Counted from the first letter of the stretch, positions 1-9,500 are shown. The stretch is DNA of 45,289 nt from Corynebacterium sp. NML130628 (GCF_001875665.1 NZ_MLAL01000008.1:1-45289), one strand, 5' to 3'. The notes: a model not told the origin generated them from the letters alone. A program made the numbers and translations.

Positions 1-34
1 GCTACGGGCCTCTTTCCTTTTGCGTTGAAGGGCA

Positions 35-104
35 GGTGGGTGTGCCGGGGGGATTGTTCCCCGAAGATCAGTGAAGCCGGGAACGATCTTCGTGGACACC
101 CGCC
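35..104 (+). other. foldable intergenic element, possible structured RNA
   Basis: Bases 35-43 can pair with 96-104 over nine pairs, one of them G-U. Inside, CGAAGATC at 62-69 pairs perfectly with GATCTTCG at 85-92, and a GGGG/CCCC pair is possible around 47-62. No known RNA family was recognised, and neither strand shows a convincing gene from 1 to 480. It may be a small RNA, the tail of an upstream transcript or chance; the strand is a guess. Confidence 0.2.
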
Positions 105-479
105 GCGACCTGGGGAGATGTGAGCGTTGGTCGACGGGAACCGGTCTAATACGCAAGATGGTTCCCGGGCGTGGGAACTATTTTGCGGTGATGTAGGGGT
201 AGCCTGGCCGCAGCTTGACGCAAACCGGAGCCGCCCACCACACGCCCCGAAAACACCACGACTCAAGCAAGCTGAAACCGTGGCCCAGCTAAAGCGTGCT
301 CCACCGCGCACCAAATTCCGCCAGACCTGAAGCACGACCTGGTCACACGCTTCCTATCCCGATCAAAAACGCCGACGCTGGTGCACAGGAAACTCTCAGA
401 TAGTCGATGTCTGAAATATTCGGCGTAGTTCCTCGGTTCGCCGGTCACGTTGAAGGGGGGAAGTTTAACTCCATAAGCG

Positions 480-530
480 CACGAAAAACTCCCCACAGGC
501 GTGGACTCAAGGTCCGTGCCGGTGGGGAGT
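480..530 (-). terminator. rho-independent terminator of the bL37 gene
   Basis: ACTCCCCAC at 488-496 pairs with GTGGGGAGT at 522-530, with extra inner pairing of GGC/GCC and GGAC/GTCC. Read on the minus strand the hairpin is followed by a run of five T. It lies just past the stop of the small ribosomal protein gene at 541-615. Confidence 0.8.
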
Positions 531-540
531 GTTCGCGTTC

Positions 541-615
541 TTATGCGTTTGGACGCTTACCGCGGTTGGCGCTCTTCTTACGACGGTCCTTACGCTTACG
601 GCCACGCTTGCTCAT
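541..615 (-). CDS. 50S ribosomal protein bL37 (AURKAIP1/COX24 domain)
   Basis: A 24-residue, extremely basic protein starting MSKRGRKRKDRRKKSANRGK and ending RPNA. This matches the actinobacterial large-subunit protein bL37, whose conserved pattern is SKRGRK...KRPNA. In the family it sits in 23S rRNA in the large ribosomal subunit. It is shorter than common gene-finder cut-offs and easily missed. The start is set by a strong ribosome binding site, AAGGAGG, seven bases before the ATG. A strong terminator follows the stop. It lies on the same strand as whiB1 about 130 bases downstream and is probably a separate transcript. The family call rests on recognition of the short conserved sequence. 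Confidence 0.88.
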   Translation of the reverse strand: MSKRGRKRKDRRKKSANRGKRPNA

Positions 616-747
616 GGTGCCTCCTTTAAAATGCGATGAATTAGGTGCAAACCTAGTTACAAGGTAGTCAGTTTATCGTTGTTGCCACAGTGTGGTGAAA
701 TCCCCCGAGGAAATGCTGCGAGAGGCACCCGCAAAAGCCTAAGGAAG

Positions 748-1011
748 CTATGCCGACAGGCGTGCGCGGTTGCGTGCGCGAGCCTTGTTGCGGCGCTTCA
801 GCGCGCGACGCTCTTCCTCAGACAGGCCGCCCCAAACGCCGGCGTCCTGGCCGGTCTCCAGTGCCCACTTCATGCAGTGGGAGGTGACTGGGCAGCGGTT
901 GCAAACAAGCTTCGCCTCGGCGATCTGCGCGAGCGCTGGGCCGGAGTTGCCGACGGGGAAGAAGAGTTCTGGGTCTTCGTCGCGGCAAACAGCTTCGTGG
1001 CGCCAATCCAT
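748..1011 (-). CDS. whiB1: WhiB1-family iron-sulfur transcription factor
   Basis: An 87-residue WhiB protein. The four [4Fe-4S] ligand cysteines are C9, C37, C40 and C46, the last three in CNRCPVTSHC. They are followed by the turn GVWGG and a basic DNA-binding tail ERRALKRRNKARARNRAR. It is nearly identical to mycobacterial WhiB1, an essential NO-sensing regulator that binds region 4 of SigA; the C. glutamicum equivalent is called whcE. An upstream in-frame ATG at 1068 would add 19 unrelated residues. I chose 1011 because GAAGGAG lies about nine bases before it and the family begins MDWRH. The unusually long 460-base gap upstream probably holds its promoter and control sites. Confidence 0.93.
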   Translation of the reverse strand: MDWRHEAVCRDEDPELFFPVGNSGPALAQIAEAKLVCNRCPVTSHCMKWALETGQDAGVWGGLSEEERRALKRRNKARARNRARLSA

Positions 1012-1191
1012 AATAAGTGCTCCTTCAGGTTTAAATTCTGTCGTGACTATGTATTTTTTGCGCACCACATTCGCCGCCCTTTGGGGGCGTGTTGCAAACT
1101 AAGTTTGATTCCATTGCCTGGGCGAGTGCACCGCGTTGTGCGGGACTCCACTTCCAGACCTGGCGTTAACCCTGTGGTGTCTTGGGGTTAA

Positions 1192-1209
1192 GGGCTGTGA
1201 AACCAGCCC
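1192..1209 (+). other. small hairpin in the whiB1 upstream region
   Basis: GGGCTG at 1192-1197 and CAGCCC at 1204-1209 form a 6-bp stem with a 6-base loop, followed on the plus strand by GTAATTTTT. It could be a weak terminator or an operator. The 1012-1475 gap otherwise holds no gene I can support. Confidence 0.25.
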
Positions 1210-1274
1210 GTAATTTTTGCTACTCGAAAATGATGGCACGTATTTGAGCTTTCCGCTAGGGTTCTGGGCAAAAA

Positions 1275-1290
1275 TGTGACTGGAATCATA
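1275..1290. promoter_or_regulatory. possible GlxR/CRP-type binding site
   Basis: TGTGACTGGAATCATA differs by one base from the CRP/GlxR pattern TGTGA-N6-TCACA. It lies between whiB1 (minus) and the membrane protein gene at 1476 (plus), 264 bases from the whiB1 start. CRP control of whiB1 is established in mycobacteria. Assignment here is inference from a single near-match. Confidence 0.35.
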
Positions 1291-1475
1291 CGGATTGTAT
1301 TCATGGTTGCCGCTCATATTTGGTGTGATTTGCCTGTGGTGGAGCTTGGGTAAGTTCCTGAGCTGCATATATAAGAAAATAATGAGCTGACATATGTGTT
1401 CGCTAAGGTCAAATCGTCAACCGTCGAAATCGTGAATGGTGTCGGTTTTGAGCCCTGATCATTAGACTCCGTTGT

Positions 1476-1931
1476 GTGAATAGCAAAGAAGACTCATTGG
1501 ATCACACTGGCGTTCCGGGCATGCTGCGGTTTGGCGCGGTCGTGGTGTTGCTGCAGTGCTTGGCGATGCTCGGCTACATCATCATGCTGATCTACGCCCA
1601 AATTGAAGGCATTAGCGATAGCAGCATCGAATCAACTGCGGAGGCAAGCCACTACGTGGCGTTAGGCACGGCGGCGTTCCTTGCTATCGTTTTTGGGTTT
1701 GTGGCCTTCGTCGCTATCTCGACGCTGCGCGGAAAGCCCCGCAGCTCTGGGGCGATCGTGCTGATTGAAGCGATCTTGCTCGGAGTGGCGTTTTATATGT
1801 TTCTTGGGGGCGCGTACTTGCTCAGCGCGGCGACGGCGTTGTCGGCGGTGGTTGTGCTGATTACGGTGTTCCACCCGTCGTCAGCGGCCTACCAAGAGGC
1901 GATGTATGAGCTAAAAAAGGCCCGCCGCTAA
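1476..1931 (+). CDS. small four-helix membrane protein, function unknown
   Basis: A 151-residue protein with four hydrophobic stretches at about residues 17-40, 63-84, 91-112 and 113-130. It has a short polar N-terminus and a basic C-terminal tail (ELKKARR). No catalytic motif is visible. It begins with GTG at 1476; there is no clear Shine-Dalgarno sequence. Genes for integral membrane proteins of unknown function also lie near whiB1 in mycobacteria, so this may be the corynebacterial equivalent. Its last codons overlap the terminator hairpin of the convergent gene at 1974-3185. Identification beyond membrane protein is not possible from sequence alone. Confidence 0.7.
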   Translation: MNSKEDSLDHTGVPGMLRFGAVVVLLQCLAMLGYIIMLIYAQIEGISDSSIESTAEASHYVALGTAAFLAIVFGFVAFVAISTLRGKPRSSGAIVLIEAILLGVAFYMFLGGAYLLSAATALSAVVVLITVFHPSSAAYQEAMYELKKARR

Positions 1932-1952
1932 CAAAGCTAAGAAGCGGCGGGC
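1913..1952 (-). terminator. terminator of the minus-strand rhlE operon
   Basis: GCCCGCCGCT at 1920-1929 pairs perfectly with AGCGGCGGGC at 1943-1952 around a 13-base loop. On the minus strand it is followed by six T (1918-1913). It ends the transcript of the helicase and anchored-protein genes and overlaps the 3' end of the convergent membrane protein gene. Confidence 0.85.
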
Positions 1953-1973
1953 GCGGGGTCGGGGTGCGCGGTG

Positions 1974-3185
1974 TCAGGAGAGGTTCGTGTTGAGCACGAC
2001 GATCTCCTCGCCGCGCTTTTCTACGATCGTGGTGCCGGCGGAATCAATGTAGACGGGGCCGGTGTAGCCGCCACGGTCGACGGGGATGATTGTTTCCACC
2101 TTGTTGTCGTCCCAGTTGGCGACGGCGATGCCGGTGTCAGAGGCGTAGAGCAGGCGCTCGCCGGCGGGGAAGCCAGTGCCAAGCGCGCCCTGGAACACTC
2201 CCGTAACGCTCAGGCGGGACGGCTCCATGAGCAGCAGCGAATCGTTTTCGTGGTACGTCATGTGGTGGGGCAGGTCCGCGACGGTGATGACGTCGACAAG
2301 CTGGTCGACTTTTTGCGGGCCCTGCAGCGGGGGGATCTCGGAGGCGGCGAGGTCGTTGCCGTCCTTGTCGTAGGTGCGGACTTTGTGGCTGTCCGGGTCG
2401 TAGATCGCGGCCGCGTCTTGGGACACCGCGACGAGGTAGGCGTTCTCGGAGATGTCGACGCTTTCGTACATTTCCGGTTCGCGGGAGTCCTCGGGTGTGG
2501 TGTTCTGGAACTTGAGCTTGGGGCCGTCGTCGCAGTATTCCGTGGTTGCGAGCAGGTCGGTCCGGGTCAGTGCGGAGTTGATGGTGCAGGATTCAGGCTG
2601 CATGTCTGGTTCCTGCGGGGCTTCGTTGTAGCCGTACTCGACGGTCTTGACCATGTCGGAGCGCCACAGCTCGACGCGGTGGGAGCTGGCGTAGCCGACG
2701 CGGTCGTTGGACTGCACGCGCGTGATTACGTCGGGGGCGATGGCGGAGCGTGTGCCCGCGTACTCGCCGGTGAGCGCGTTAATCGTGACGACGTCCCCAC
2801 AGCCAGCATTGTCGCGGTATGCGGCGACGACCTTGTCCCATGCGTGGCCAAGCAAGCACAGCTCGTTTGGGCGCTTGTAGGTCCAGGCGGTGTCGCCAGT
2901 TGGGGTGGTCGCGGTGATGGTGCCGTCGTGGTAGGTGATGATCATGCCGGCGGCGATGACCGGTTGGACGCCGGGGGAGCTATCGGGAAGGCGGAAGGCT
3001 TCCTCGACCTTCGAGGGGACGACGGCGAGGCGTCCTGCGTTTTCGTATTCCTCTGCCGCGGGCTCGAGGTGTGAGTTGCGGATCGGGGCGGTGAAAAACG
3101 CGATTGCAAGGAGGACGATGGCGAGCACAGTGATGACTGCGGTCGCGATCAAGTCGTTGCGGGTGCGACGTAGGGGCTGACTCAA
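1974..3185 (-). CDS. membrane-anchored beta-propeller-like protein (Rv3212-like)
   Basis: A 403-residue protein with one N-terminal membrane anchor (about residues 12-32, after basic MSQPLRRTRND) and a large domain that should lie outside the membrane. The domain has repeated beta-strand blocks of the PQQ/WD-propeller kind (for example TATTPTGDTAWTYKRP and AIYDPDSHKVRTYDKDGN). Four cysteines (in NELCLLG, NAGCGD, ESCTI and YCDD) could form two disulfides. Its place directly after the RhlE-like helicase matches Rv3212 beside rhlE in M. tuberculosis. Its ATG overlaps the helicase stop by four bases, so the two are probably translationally coupled. Function is unknown; sensing or an envelope assembly role is possible but unproven. 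Confidence 0.7.
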   Translation of the reverse strand: MSQPLRRTRNDLIATAVITVLAIVLLAIAFFTAPIRNSHLEPAAEEYENAGRLAVVPSKVEEAFRLPDSSPGVQPVIAAGMIITYHDGTITATTPTGDTAWTYKRPNELCLLGHAWDKVVAAYRDNAGCGDVVTINALTGEYAGTRSAIAPDVITRVQSNDRVGYASSHRVELWRSDMVKTVEYGYNEAPQEPDMQPESCTINSALTRTDLLATTEYCDDGPKLKFQNTTPEDSREPEMYESVDISENAYLVAVSQDAAAIYDPDSHKVRTYDKDGNDLAASEIPPLQGPQKVDQLVDVITVADLPHHMTYHENDSLLLMEPSRLSVTGVFQGALGTGFPAGERLLYASDTGIAVANWDDNKVETIIPVDRGGYTGPVYIDSAGTTIVEKRGEEIVVLNTNLS

Positions 3186-4507
3186 CGCCGTTTCCTTCCT
3201 GGGCGATTCGTTCCACGTCTCGTGGAGGGTGTTCTCTCGCCCGGCCGTTGCGGGCGTGCTCCGAGCACTTTACGCGGTCTGCCCACCTTGGATAAAGCCG
3301 AGTCCGGAATGTTCAGGGCTTCAAAGAGCTCTTCGGAGGTGGAAAACCACGTTGGGGGCTGCGGTTTGTCGAGGGAAAGCTCCTCGTTGATGGCTTCCCA
3401 TTTGGTGGTTTCGTCGAGGTCGGCCATGGTCACGGCGGTGCCGGAGTGGCCTGCGCGTCCGGTGCGGCCGATGCGGTGGACGTAGGTCATCGGGTCGTCG
3501 GGGACTTGGTAGTTGATGACGTGGGTGACGTCGTCAACGTCGATGCCGCGTGCTGCAACGTCGGTGGCGACAAGGATTTCGACGTCCCCTTCGCGGAAGG
3601 CGTTCAGGGACGCCTCGCGCGCGCCCTGGCCGAGGTCGCCGTGGACGGCGCCGACGGAGAACCCGCGACCGGCGAGGTCGTCGGCGACACGTGCGGCGGA
3701 GCGCTTCGTGCGGGCGAAGATGATGGTTTTGCCGCGGCCGTGTGCCTGCAGGATCCGCGCGAGCACCTCGGGTTTGTCCATGTGGTGGGCGTAGAACACG
3801 ACCTGTTTGGTGCTTTCGTGGGTGGAGGCGGCTTCGTCGCCTTGCTCGGCACGGATGTGGATTGGCGTGTTCATCTTGGAGCGTGCCAGCTGCAGGATTT
3901 GGCCGGGCATGGTCGCGGAGAACAGCATCGTTTGCAGTTGCTCGGGGAGGGCGGACCACAGCGTTTCGATGTCGGGCAGGAAGCCCATGTCGAGCATCTC
4001 GTCGGCCTCGTCGAGGACGAGGATGGCGACGTGGCCAAGTTGGAGTTCGCCTTGCCGGTAGAGGTCGATGAGCCGGCCGGGTGTGCCGACGACGACGTCG
4101 ACGCCCTTGTGTAGCGCGTCGATTTGCTCCTGGTAGGGGCGCCCGCCGTAGATGGTGGCGGTGCGCACTGGGGTGTACTTCGCGGCGCGTTCCAGGTCGT
4201 CGCCGACCTGTACGGCGAGTTCGCGGGTGGGGACGACCACGAGGGCGCGGGGTGTGCCGTCGAGTTCGGCGATGGTGGCGTCGTCAAATACTCGGTCGAG
4301 TAGTGGGATGCCGAAGCCGTAGGTTTTGCCCATCCCCGTGCGGGCTTGGCCGATGATGTCGCGGCCGTCGAGCGCGAGGGGGATCGCAAGTTCCTGGATG
4401 GAAAAAGTGCGATGGATATCGAGCTCCTCGAGGGCATCGATGAGTTCGGCGGCGACCCCTAGCTCATGAAAATCGGGTGACTGTTCTCTAGCAGCTGATT
4501 TGGACAC
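3182..4507 (-). CDS. rhlE: DEAD-box RNA helicase, RhlE type
   Basis: A 441-residue ATP-dependent RNA helicase with every superfamily 2 motif in order: Q motif (FSIQELAIPLAL), motif I ARTGMGKT, Ia PTRELA, Ib TPGR, II DEAD in VLDEADEMLDMGF, III SAT, IV IIFARTK, V ATDVAARGID and VI HRIGRTGRAG. A basic, arginine- and proline-rich tail probably adds RNA affinity. Such enzymes remodel RNA in ribosome assembly and decay. The start is GTG at 4507, with TAAGAT at 4519-4514 placing the transcript start at or next to the GTG, so translation is probably leaderless. It heads a two-gene operon with the anchored propeller-like protein. Confidence 0.93.
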   Translation of the reverse strand: MSKSAAREQSPDFHELGVAAELIDALEELDIHRTFSIQELAIPLALDGRDIIGQARTGMGKTYGFGIPLLDRVFDDATIAELDGTPRALVVVPTRELAVQVGDDLERAAKYTPVRTATIYGGRPYQEQIDALHKGVDVVVGTPGRLIDLYRQGELQLGHVAILVLDEADEMLDMGFLPDIETLWSALPEQLQTMLFSATMPGQILQLARSKMNTPIHIRAEQGDEAASTHESTKQVVFYAHHMDKPEVLARILQAHGRGKTIIFARTKRSAARVADDLAGRGFSVGAVHGDLGQGAREASLNAFREGDVEILVATDVAARGIDVDDVTHVINYQVPDDPMTYVHRIGRTGRAGHSGTAVTMADLDETTKWEAINEELSLDKPQPPTWFSTSEELFEALNIPDSALSKVGRPRKVLGARPQRPGERTPSTRRGTNRPGRKRR

Positions 4508-4513
4508 GCCCTC

Positions 4514-4546
4514 ATCTTAGCTGTAGCCCGTTACAATGGATTGACA
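4514..4546. promoter_or_regulatory. divergent promoter region rhlE / DUF3107
   Basis: On the minus strand TAAGAT (4519-4514) sits seven bases before the rhlE GTG. On the plus strand TTGACA (4541-4546) is a consensus -35 for the DUF3107 gene at 4596, although no strong -10 follows at ideal spacing. Calls are from motif matches only. Confidence 0.4.
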
Positions 4547-4595
4547 TCCGTGAAGATGAACGAAGATGAACAACGATAAGGACGGAAACGAACAT

Positions 4596-4820
4596 ATGGA
4601 TATCAAGATCGGTCTTGCAGACACCGCACGTGAACTCTCCCTTGCTATTGCGGAGGGGCATGAGGATGTGCTCAATAAGGTGAAGCAGGCGATTGAGGAG
4701 CAGGCTCCGACCCTGACCCTGGAAGACGACAAGGGCAAGAAGTACTTGGTGCGCACCGAGAAGATTGCGTACGTTGAGTTCGGCTCTGCGCAGGCACGTT
4801 CCGTTGGGTTCATGCGTTAA
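4596..4820 (+). CDS. DUF3107 family small conserved protein
   Basis: A 74-residue protein starting MDIKIGLADTARELSLAIAE and ending IAYVEFGSAQARSVGFMR. This matches the actinobacterial DUF3107 family (Rv3208A, TB9.4), which shares the N-terminal KIG.x.PREL and the C-terminal YVE.G...A..VGF. The family function is not established; size and pattern fit a compact alpha/beta domain. An in-frame ATG at 4566 would add ten unrelated residues, and family alignment favours 4596. In M. tuberculosis the same gene also sits between rhlE and the DUF3152 gene; the TetR gene found there is missing here. It is read in the same direction as the DUF3152 gene 20 bases downstream, so they are probably co-transcribed. 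Confidence 0.85.
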   Translation: MDIKIGLADTARELSLAIAEGHEDVLNKVKQAIEEQAPTLTLEDDKGKKYLVRTEKIAYVEFGSAQARSVGFMR

Positions 4821-4840
4821 AACCCGCTACATTTACGACC

Positions 4841-5791
4841 ATGAAGAACAATCACAACACCGACGTTTTCGAGGATTGGGACTTTGATGACGATGGTGAC
4901 TTCACCACGGTAGACCCGGAAGCGGAGGGGCGCCTGGTGCGCTTCGCCCGCGAGTACGGGTGGCGCGCCTACGCGATTCCGGTGCTTGCTGTGTTGACAG
5001 TGTTTGTGATTGCGAACATGCTGCAAAACCCCGATGGGGAAGTGTTCGCGGGAAGTGCGCGCGAGAGCACGGCTGAGCAGCCCGACGGGGATGCGGCGTC
5101 ACGCACCGTGAGTGCGTTGCCGGAGGGGCAGCAGGATGTGCTGCAGCTGCCGCCGGGTGGTCCGTTTACGGAGGCCGGGGAGGGCACCTTCTACGAGGTT
5201 GGGCACCCTGGGATGCAGGCGGGCAAGGGTGATGAGCTGACGGTTCGCTTTGTTGTTGAGGTGGAGCACGGCCTGGACACCGCAGTATACGGCGGCAATG
5301 AGGCTGTCGCCTCGCTTGTCGACGCCACCTTGAGCGACCCGCGCGGCTGGACGAACGATCCGCGCTTCCGGTTCGAGCACGTCACGGGGGCGGATGAGCC
5401 GACGCTGAAAATCCGGCTTGCTTCCGCGGAGACGACCAAGGAGCTGTGCGGCGTCCACCTGGAGATGGAAACGAGTTGCCGGACGCGCGTCACGGGCGAG
5501 GATACCGTCATCCTGAACGAGGCCCGCTGGGTCCGCGGCGCCGCTCCCTTTGAGGGGGACTTGGGGCGCTACCGCCAGTACTTGATTAACCACGAGGTGG
5601 GCCACGCGCTGGGCTTTGCCCACCACGAGCCGTGCCCGGAAAACGGGGTGTTGGCGCCGGTGATGATGCAGCAGACGCTGAGCTTGAACAACGCGCAGCT
5701 CTACTCCTTTGATAAGGAGGAGGTCTACCCGGATAACCAGGACACTTGCCGGTCGAACCCGTGGCCGTACCCGCGCCCGGCAGTGCTATAG
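4841..5791 (+). CDS. DUF3152 protein, metzincin-like extracytoplasmic peptidase
   Basis: A 316-residue protein with an acidic N-terminus, one membrane segment (about residues 45-60) and an extracytoplasmic domain. The domain has the zinc-binding HEVGHALGFAHH near residues 251-262, the full metzincin HExxHxxGxxHH pattern, with Met-turn-like APVMMQQT downstream. Four cysteines (CGVHL, TSCRTR, EPCPEN, DTCRS) suggest disulfides. The DUF3152 family is typical of actinobacteria; peptidase activity is inferred from the motif and no substrate is known. The gene follows DUF3107 with a 20-base gap, and its stop is followed closely by the TIGR02569-like gene. Confidence 0.82.
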   Translation: MKNNHNTDVFEDWDFDDDGDFTTVDPEAEGRLVRFAREYGWRAYAIPVLAVLTVFVIANMLQNPDGEVFAGSARESTAEQPDGDAASRTVSALPEGQQDVLQLPPGGPFTEAGEGTFYEVGHPGMQAGKGDELTVRFVVEVEHGLDTAVYGGNEAVASLVDATLSDPRGWTNDPRFRFEHVTGADEPTLKIRLASAETTKELCGVHLEMETSCRTRVTGEDTVILNEARWVRGAAPFEGDLGRYRQYLINHEVGHALGFAHHEPCPENGVLAPVMMQQTLSLNNAQLYSFDKEEVYPDNQDTCRSNPWPYPRPAVL

Positions 5792-5824
5792 GTGGAGACA
5801 GATGAGAGGAAGGCGAGCTGCGCT

Positions 5825-6568
5825 GTGACTATTCCCGAGCATGTGTTGTCGGCGTTTCAGGTTGATGGGGAGGTGGCGTCGATACCTGATGCTGCCTGGG
5901 GTGAGGCGAGGCAGTTTGGGCGCATCGTGATTTCGCGGGCCTTGCCGACGGCGGCGTGGTCGGGCAAGGTGCGTGAGCGTATCGCCGACCATCTTGAGGG
6001 GGTGCACGTTGCGCGCCCGGTGCGTGCGACGGATGGGCGTTTTGTGGTTGCAGGGTATGTGGCCAATGAGTTTTCGCCGGGCGCGCCGGCCGCGCGCGTG
6101 GATGAGGCGGTGGCGGCGGTGCTCGCGCTTGAGCGCGCGTTGTTGCAGGCTGAGATGGCGCAGGAGTTGCCCGAGCGCGATAGCTCGGACGTGATCGCCG
6201 AGGCGGACTGCGGGGCCTGGAAGGGCCACGAAGATGCGGGTGGCGAGGGGCTGTGCGTGGCGCACGTGGATGCGCTTTCGCGCACGTTGTTCTCCGGGTA
6301 TGCCGCGCCGGTGTTGACGGATCTTGTTCCTTCGGCGCGTCTTCGCCCGAAGGGCTACTCGGCCGCGGTGGTCATTGTCGACGCCCTGCTCGCCGGGGCT
6401 GTCGATTCGCGCATTGTGGAGCGCTGGTCCCACATTCCAGACCTCGTGTTCTTGGCGGGGCGGGCGTTGGATTACCGGATGCGAATTGCGCAACATGACG
6501 GGACGTTCCAGCGGGCGAACGTTCGTTCGAACTTTTCGAGAGTTTCCGAACTGCTCATGTCGCGGTAG
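5825..6568 (+). CDS. TIGR02569-family protein (degenerate kinase-like)
   Basis: A 247-residue protein matching in layout the actinobacterial TIGR02569 family (Rv3205c type): N-terminal VLSAFQVDGEVASIP, central HVDALSRTLFSG, and C-terminal DLVPSARLRPKGYSAAVVIVDALLAG. The family is distantly related to aminoglycoside phosphotransferases. I do not see a full kinase catalytic set (HxDxxxxN / DxD), so activity is doubtful. The earlier GTG at 5792 has no ribosome binding site; the GTG at 5825 has AGGAAGG about 11 bases upstream and fits the family. It sits immediately before adnA, as in mycobacteria, but a role in DNA repair is not implied. Confidence 0.6.
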   Translation: MTIPEHVLSAFQVDGEVASIPDAAWGEARQFGRIVISRALPTAAWSGKVRERIADHLEGVHVARPVRATDGRFVVAGYVANEFSPGAPAARVDEAVAAVLALERALLQAEMAQELPERDSSDVIAEADCGAWKGHEDAGGEGLCVAHVDALSRTLFSGYAAPVLTDLVPSARLRPKGYSAAVVIVDALLAGAVDSRIVERWSHIPDLVFLAGRALDYRMRIAQHDGTFQRANVRSNFSRVSELLMSR

Positions 6569-6577
6569 CGTGCCACA

Positions 6578-9500
6578 ATGGTGGCCATGAATGACCAGCC
6601 GTCCGCAACTCCTCGCGCGTTTCTCGTTCCGCGCCAACAACTCACGCAGGCCAGAACGTGGTCGCAGCCACTTCCTACAGAGGGGGTATGGAAGGTGACG
6701 GGCCAGGCGGGCTCGGGCGTGACCAGCTTCCTTATTGATGCGTTTGTGGCGTCGGCGAAGCAGCAGTCGGACGCGGAGGGCGTGCTGTTCCTCACGGATT
6801 CGAAGGAGTCTGCCGCGCGGATTCGAGCCGAGATTTCGGAGCGGCTCGCCGGTACTGACTTCGTTGCCGACGGCCCGATGGTGCGCTCTGTGCACTCTTT
6901 GGCGTTCGCGGTGCTGCGGGAGCAGCAGGAGCAGCTGCGGTTGATCTCCGGTGCGGAGCAGGACGCGGTGATCCGGCAGCTCTTGCAGGGGCACGTGGAG
7001 GACGGCCGCGGGAGCTGGCCTGTCGAGTTGCGCCCGGCGTTGCCGATGGTGGGCTTTGCCCGCCAGCTGCGAGATTTTTTGTTGCGCGCGATTGAGCGTG
7101 GCTTGGACGCAGACGGGCTCAGGGGGCTCGGGGACCGCTACGGTCAGGAGATTTGGGGCGCGGCAGGCGATTTTTTGGCGGAGTACCAGCAGGTCATGGC
7201 GCTGACTGGTACGGTGCGCTATTCGGCATCCGAGTTGATTGCGCGGGCGCTCGATGTGCCGCTGGAGCGGAGGTGGCACACCGTGATTGTGGATGATGCC
7301 CAGCACCTCTCGCCTGCGGCGGCAGCGTTCGTGGAGCGGCTGCTCAAACGGGCGACGCTCGGGGTGGTGGGCGGAGACCTGGAGCAGTCTGTCTACCAGT
7401 TCCGCGGGGCGAGCCCGGAGTTCTTCGCCACCCTCGGAGGCCTGGAGCACACCGTGATTGACCTGGGACAGACTCGGCGCGAACCGGAGGTATCGGTGGC
7501 GCTGGCACAGTCCCCGACGGCGGAGCTTGCGGCGGTGGCTGACGCGTTGCGTCGCGCGCATCTCGAGGAGGAAGTCGCGTTTCGGGACATGGCGGTGGTG
7601 GTGCGCTCGACGAGTCTCATCGAGCCGTTTCGGCGCGCACTGCTGCACGCAGGTGTGCCCGTCGCACTGAACCCGACGGATGTGGTGCTCAGCGAGCAGC
7701 GGATTGTGGCCTCGTTGCTGCTTGGACTGCAGTCGCTGTACACACCGCTGACGGTAGAGCAGTGGCGTGACTTGTTGCTCGGACCCATCGGCGGGACGGA
7801 CCCCGTCACACTGCGGCGCCTACTGCGCGGTCTGCGGCGGTGGAAGCCGGATGCGCGCGCGGAAGAGACATTGCGCGAACTGGTGGTTTCCAAGGCTGAG
7901 CTGCCGGATTTTGGCGAGGTGCTCACGGACCGCGAGCTGCAGATGCTGCGCCGCGTCCGTCAGGTGCTCGATGCCGCCAGGCAGGTCTACGACGCCGACG
8001 GCAGCGTCGAGGAGGTGCTGTGGGCGCTGTGGAGCACCACGAGGTTGGCTGAGCACCTCACCGCGGTCGCGCTGCGTGGCGGCACGACGGGCTCGCAGGC
8101 TGACCGCGACCTTGATGCCGTCATGGCGCTTTTCGACGCCGCGGGAGACTTCACCGAACGCAAAACACAGGGTGGGCTCGAGCTGTTCGTCAACAGCATG
8201 TTGGAGCAGGAACTGCCTACTGGCGTGCGTGATCGCCGGGCGGCCACGCCAGACGCCGTCGCCTTGCTGACTGCGCACGGTGCGGTGGGCAGACAGTTTC
8301 GCCGCGTCGTCGTCGCCGGCGTGCAGGATCTCGAGTGGCCGAGTCTGGGGGAGACGGGCTCGATTTTCGGCCAGCAGGATTTGGTGGACCTGGTTGACCA
8401 CGACGTGGATCCCGCTACGCCGGTGTCGCACTTGCGTGAGCGCCTGGAAGAGGAGCGGCGTTTGTTCCACGTGGCGTTGACGAGGGCGACGGAGCGTGTC
8501 CTGGTCACGGCTGTTGACCAGGTGGAAGGCGAGGAAGTGCTTGAGCCTTCCCGGTTCATTGAGGAGCTCTGCGAGGAAACCGGCGTGACTCCGCAGGCGG
8601 TGACGCTGTCTGCGGACGACGCCGCGGCCACAGATGATGGCGTGGAGGCAACGGTGGTGCGCGTGCAGTCCCGTGACGATTTTTTAGGGGAGCTTCGCCG
8701 CACGCTGGCAGACGAGGAGCACAGCACGGAGGCCGACCGGCGCCAGGCCGCACGCCAGATCGCTCGGCTAGTGGAGGCCGGGGTGCCCCTTGCGGATCCG
8801 GAGCAGTGGTGGACCACCACCGAACCCTCGACGGATGTGGCGGTTGCAGGGCAGCGGACCTTGTCGCCGTCGAGAATTGAGGCGCTGCTGCAGTGCCCGA
8901 TGCGCTCCGTGCTTGAGCGAAGCCTTGGGTTTGACAGCTCGATGCCGATGATCGTCGGTTCGATTGTGCACGCCTACTTCGAGGCCCTGGGCAGAGGCGT
9001 GCCGGAGGAGCAGGCGCGGATGCACACGATGGCCACGTACCGCGCGATTCTCGACGCCCCCGCGTGGCAAACCGAGGCCGAACTTCGCGGCTTCGAAGCG
9101 ATGCTGGACCGCACCCAGGCGTGGCGGCAGAAGCGCGAGGCCCGTTTCGAGCAAGCGGGCGTGGAGGTACCGATCTCCGTGCAGGTCACAGACGATGTCC
9201 ATATTCGCGGGCGTGCCGACCGGCTGGACCGGGAGGAGGACGGACACGTCCATATTGTTGACCTGAAGACTGGTTCGACGGTGCCCTCCAAGGCGGACGT
9301 CGTCGACTTCGCCCAGCTCACGGCGTATCAGCTCGCGCTGAGCCACGGTACGCTCGTCGGCGAAGGTGACGAGGTTCACGTGACGACGTCCACCTCCGGG
9401 GAGGAGCCCCTGAACGTCGGCGGTGCCATGCTCGTGTACCCGAAGAAGGAGGCAGCCGCGGCAACCGAGCGTGTGCAGCCTCGCAAGGAGGCTGATGAGC

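Noticed and set aside
127..330. 67-residue plus-strand frame near the left edge
   Set aside because: Biased composition, no ribosome site and no recognisable motif.
5786..7648. A 620-residue minus-strand frame opposite the TIGR02569-like gene and adnA
   Set aside because: Extremely Arg/His-rich translation with no motif; typical antisense shadow at high GC.
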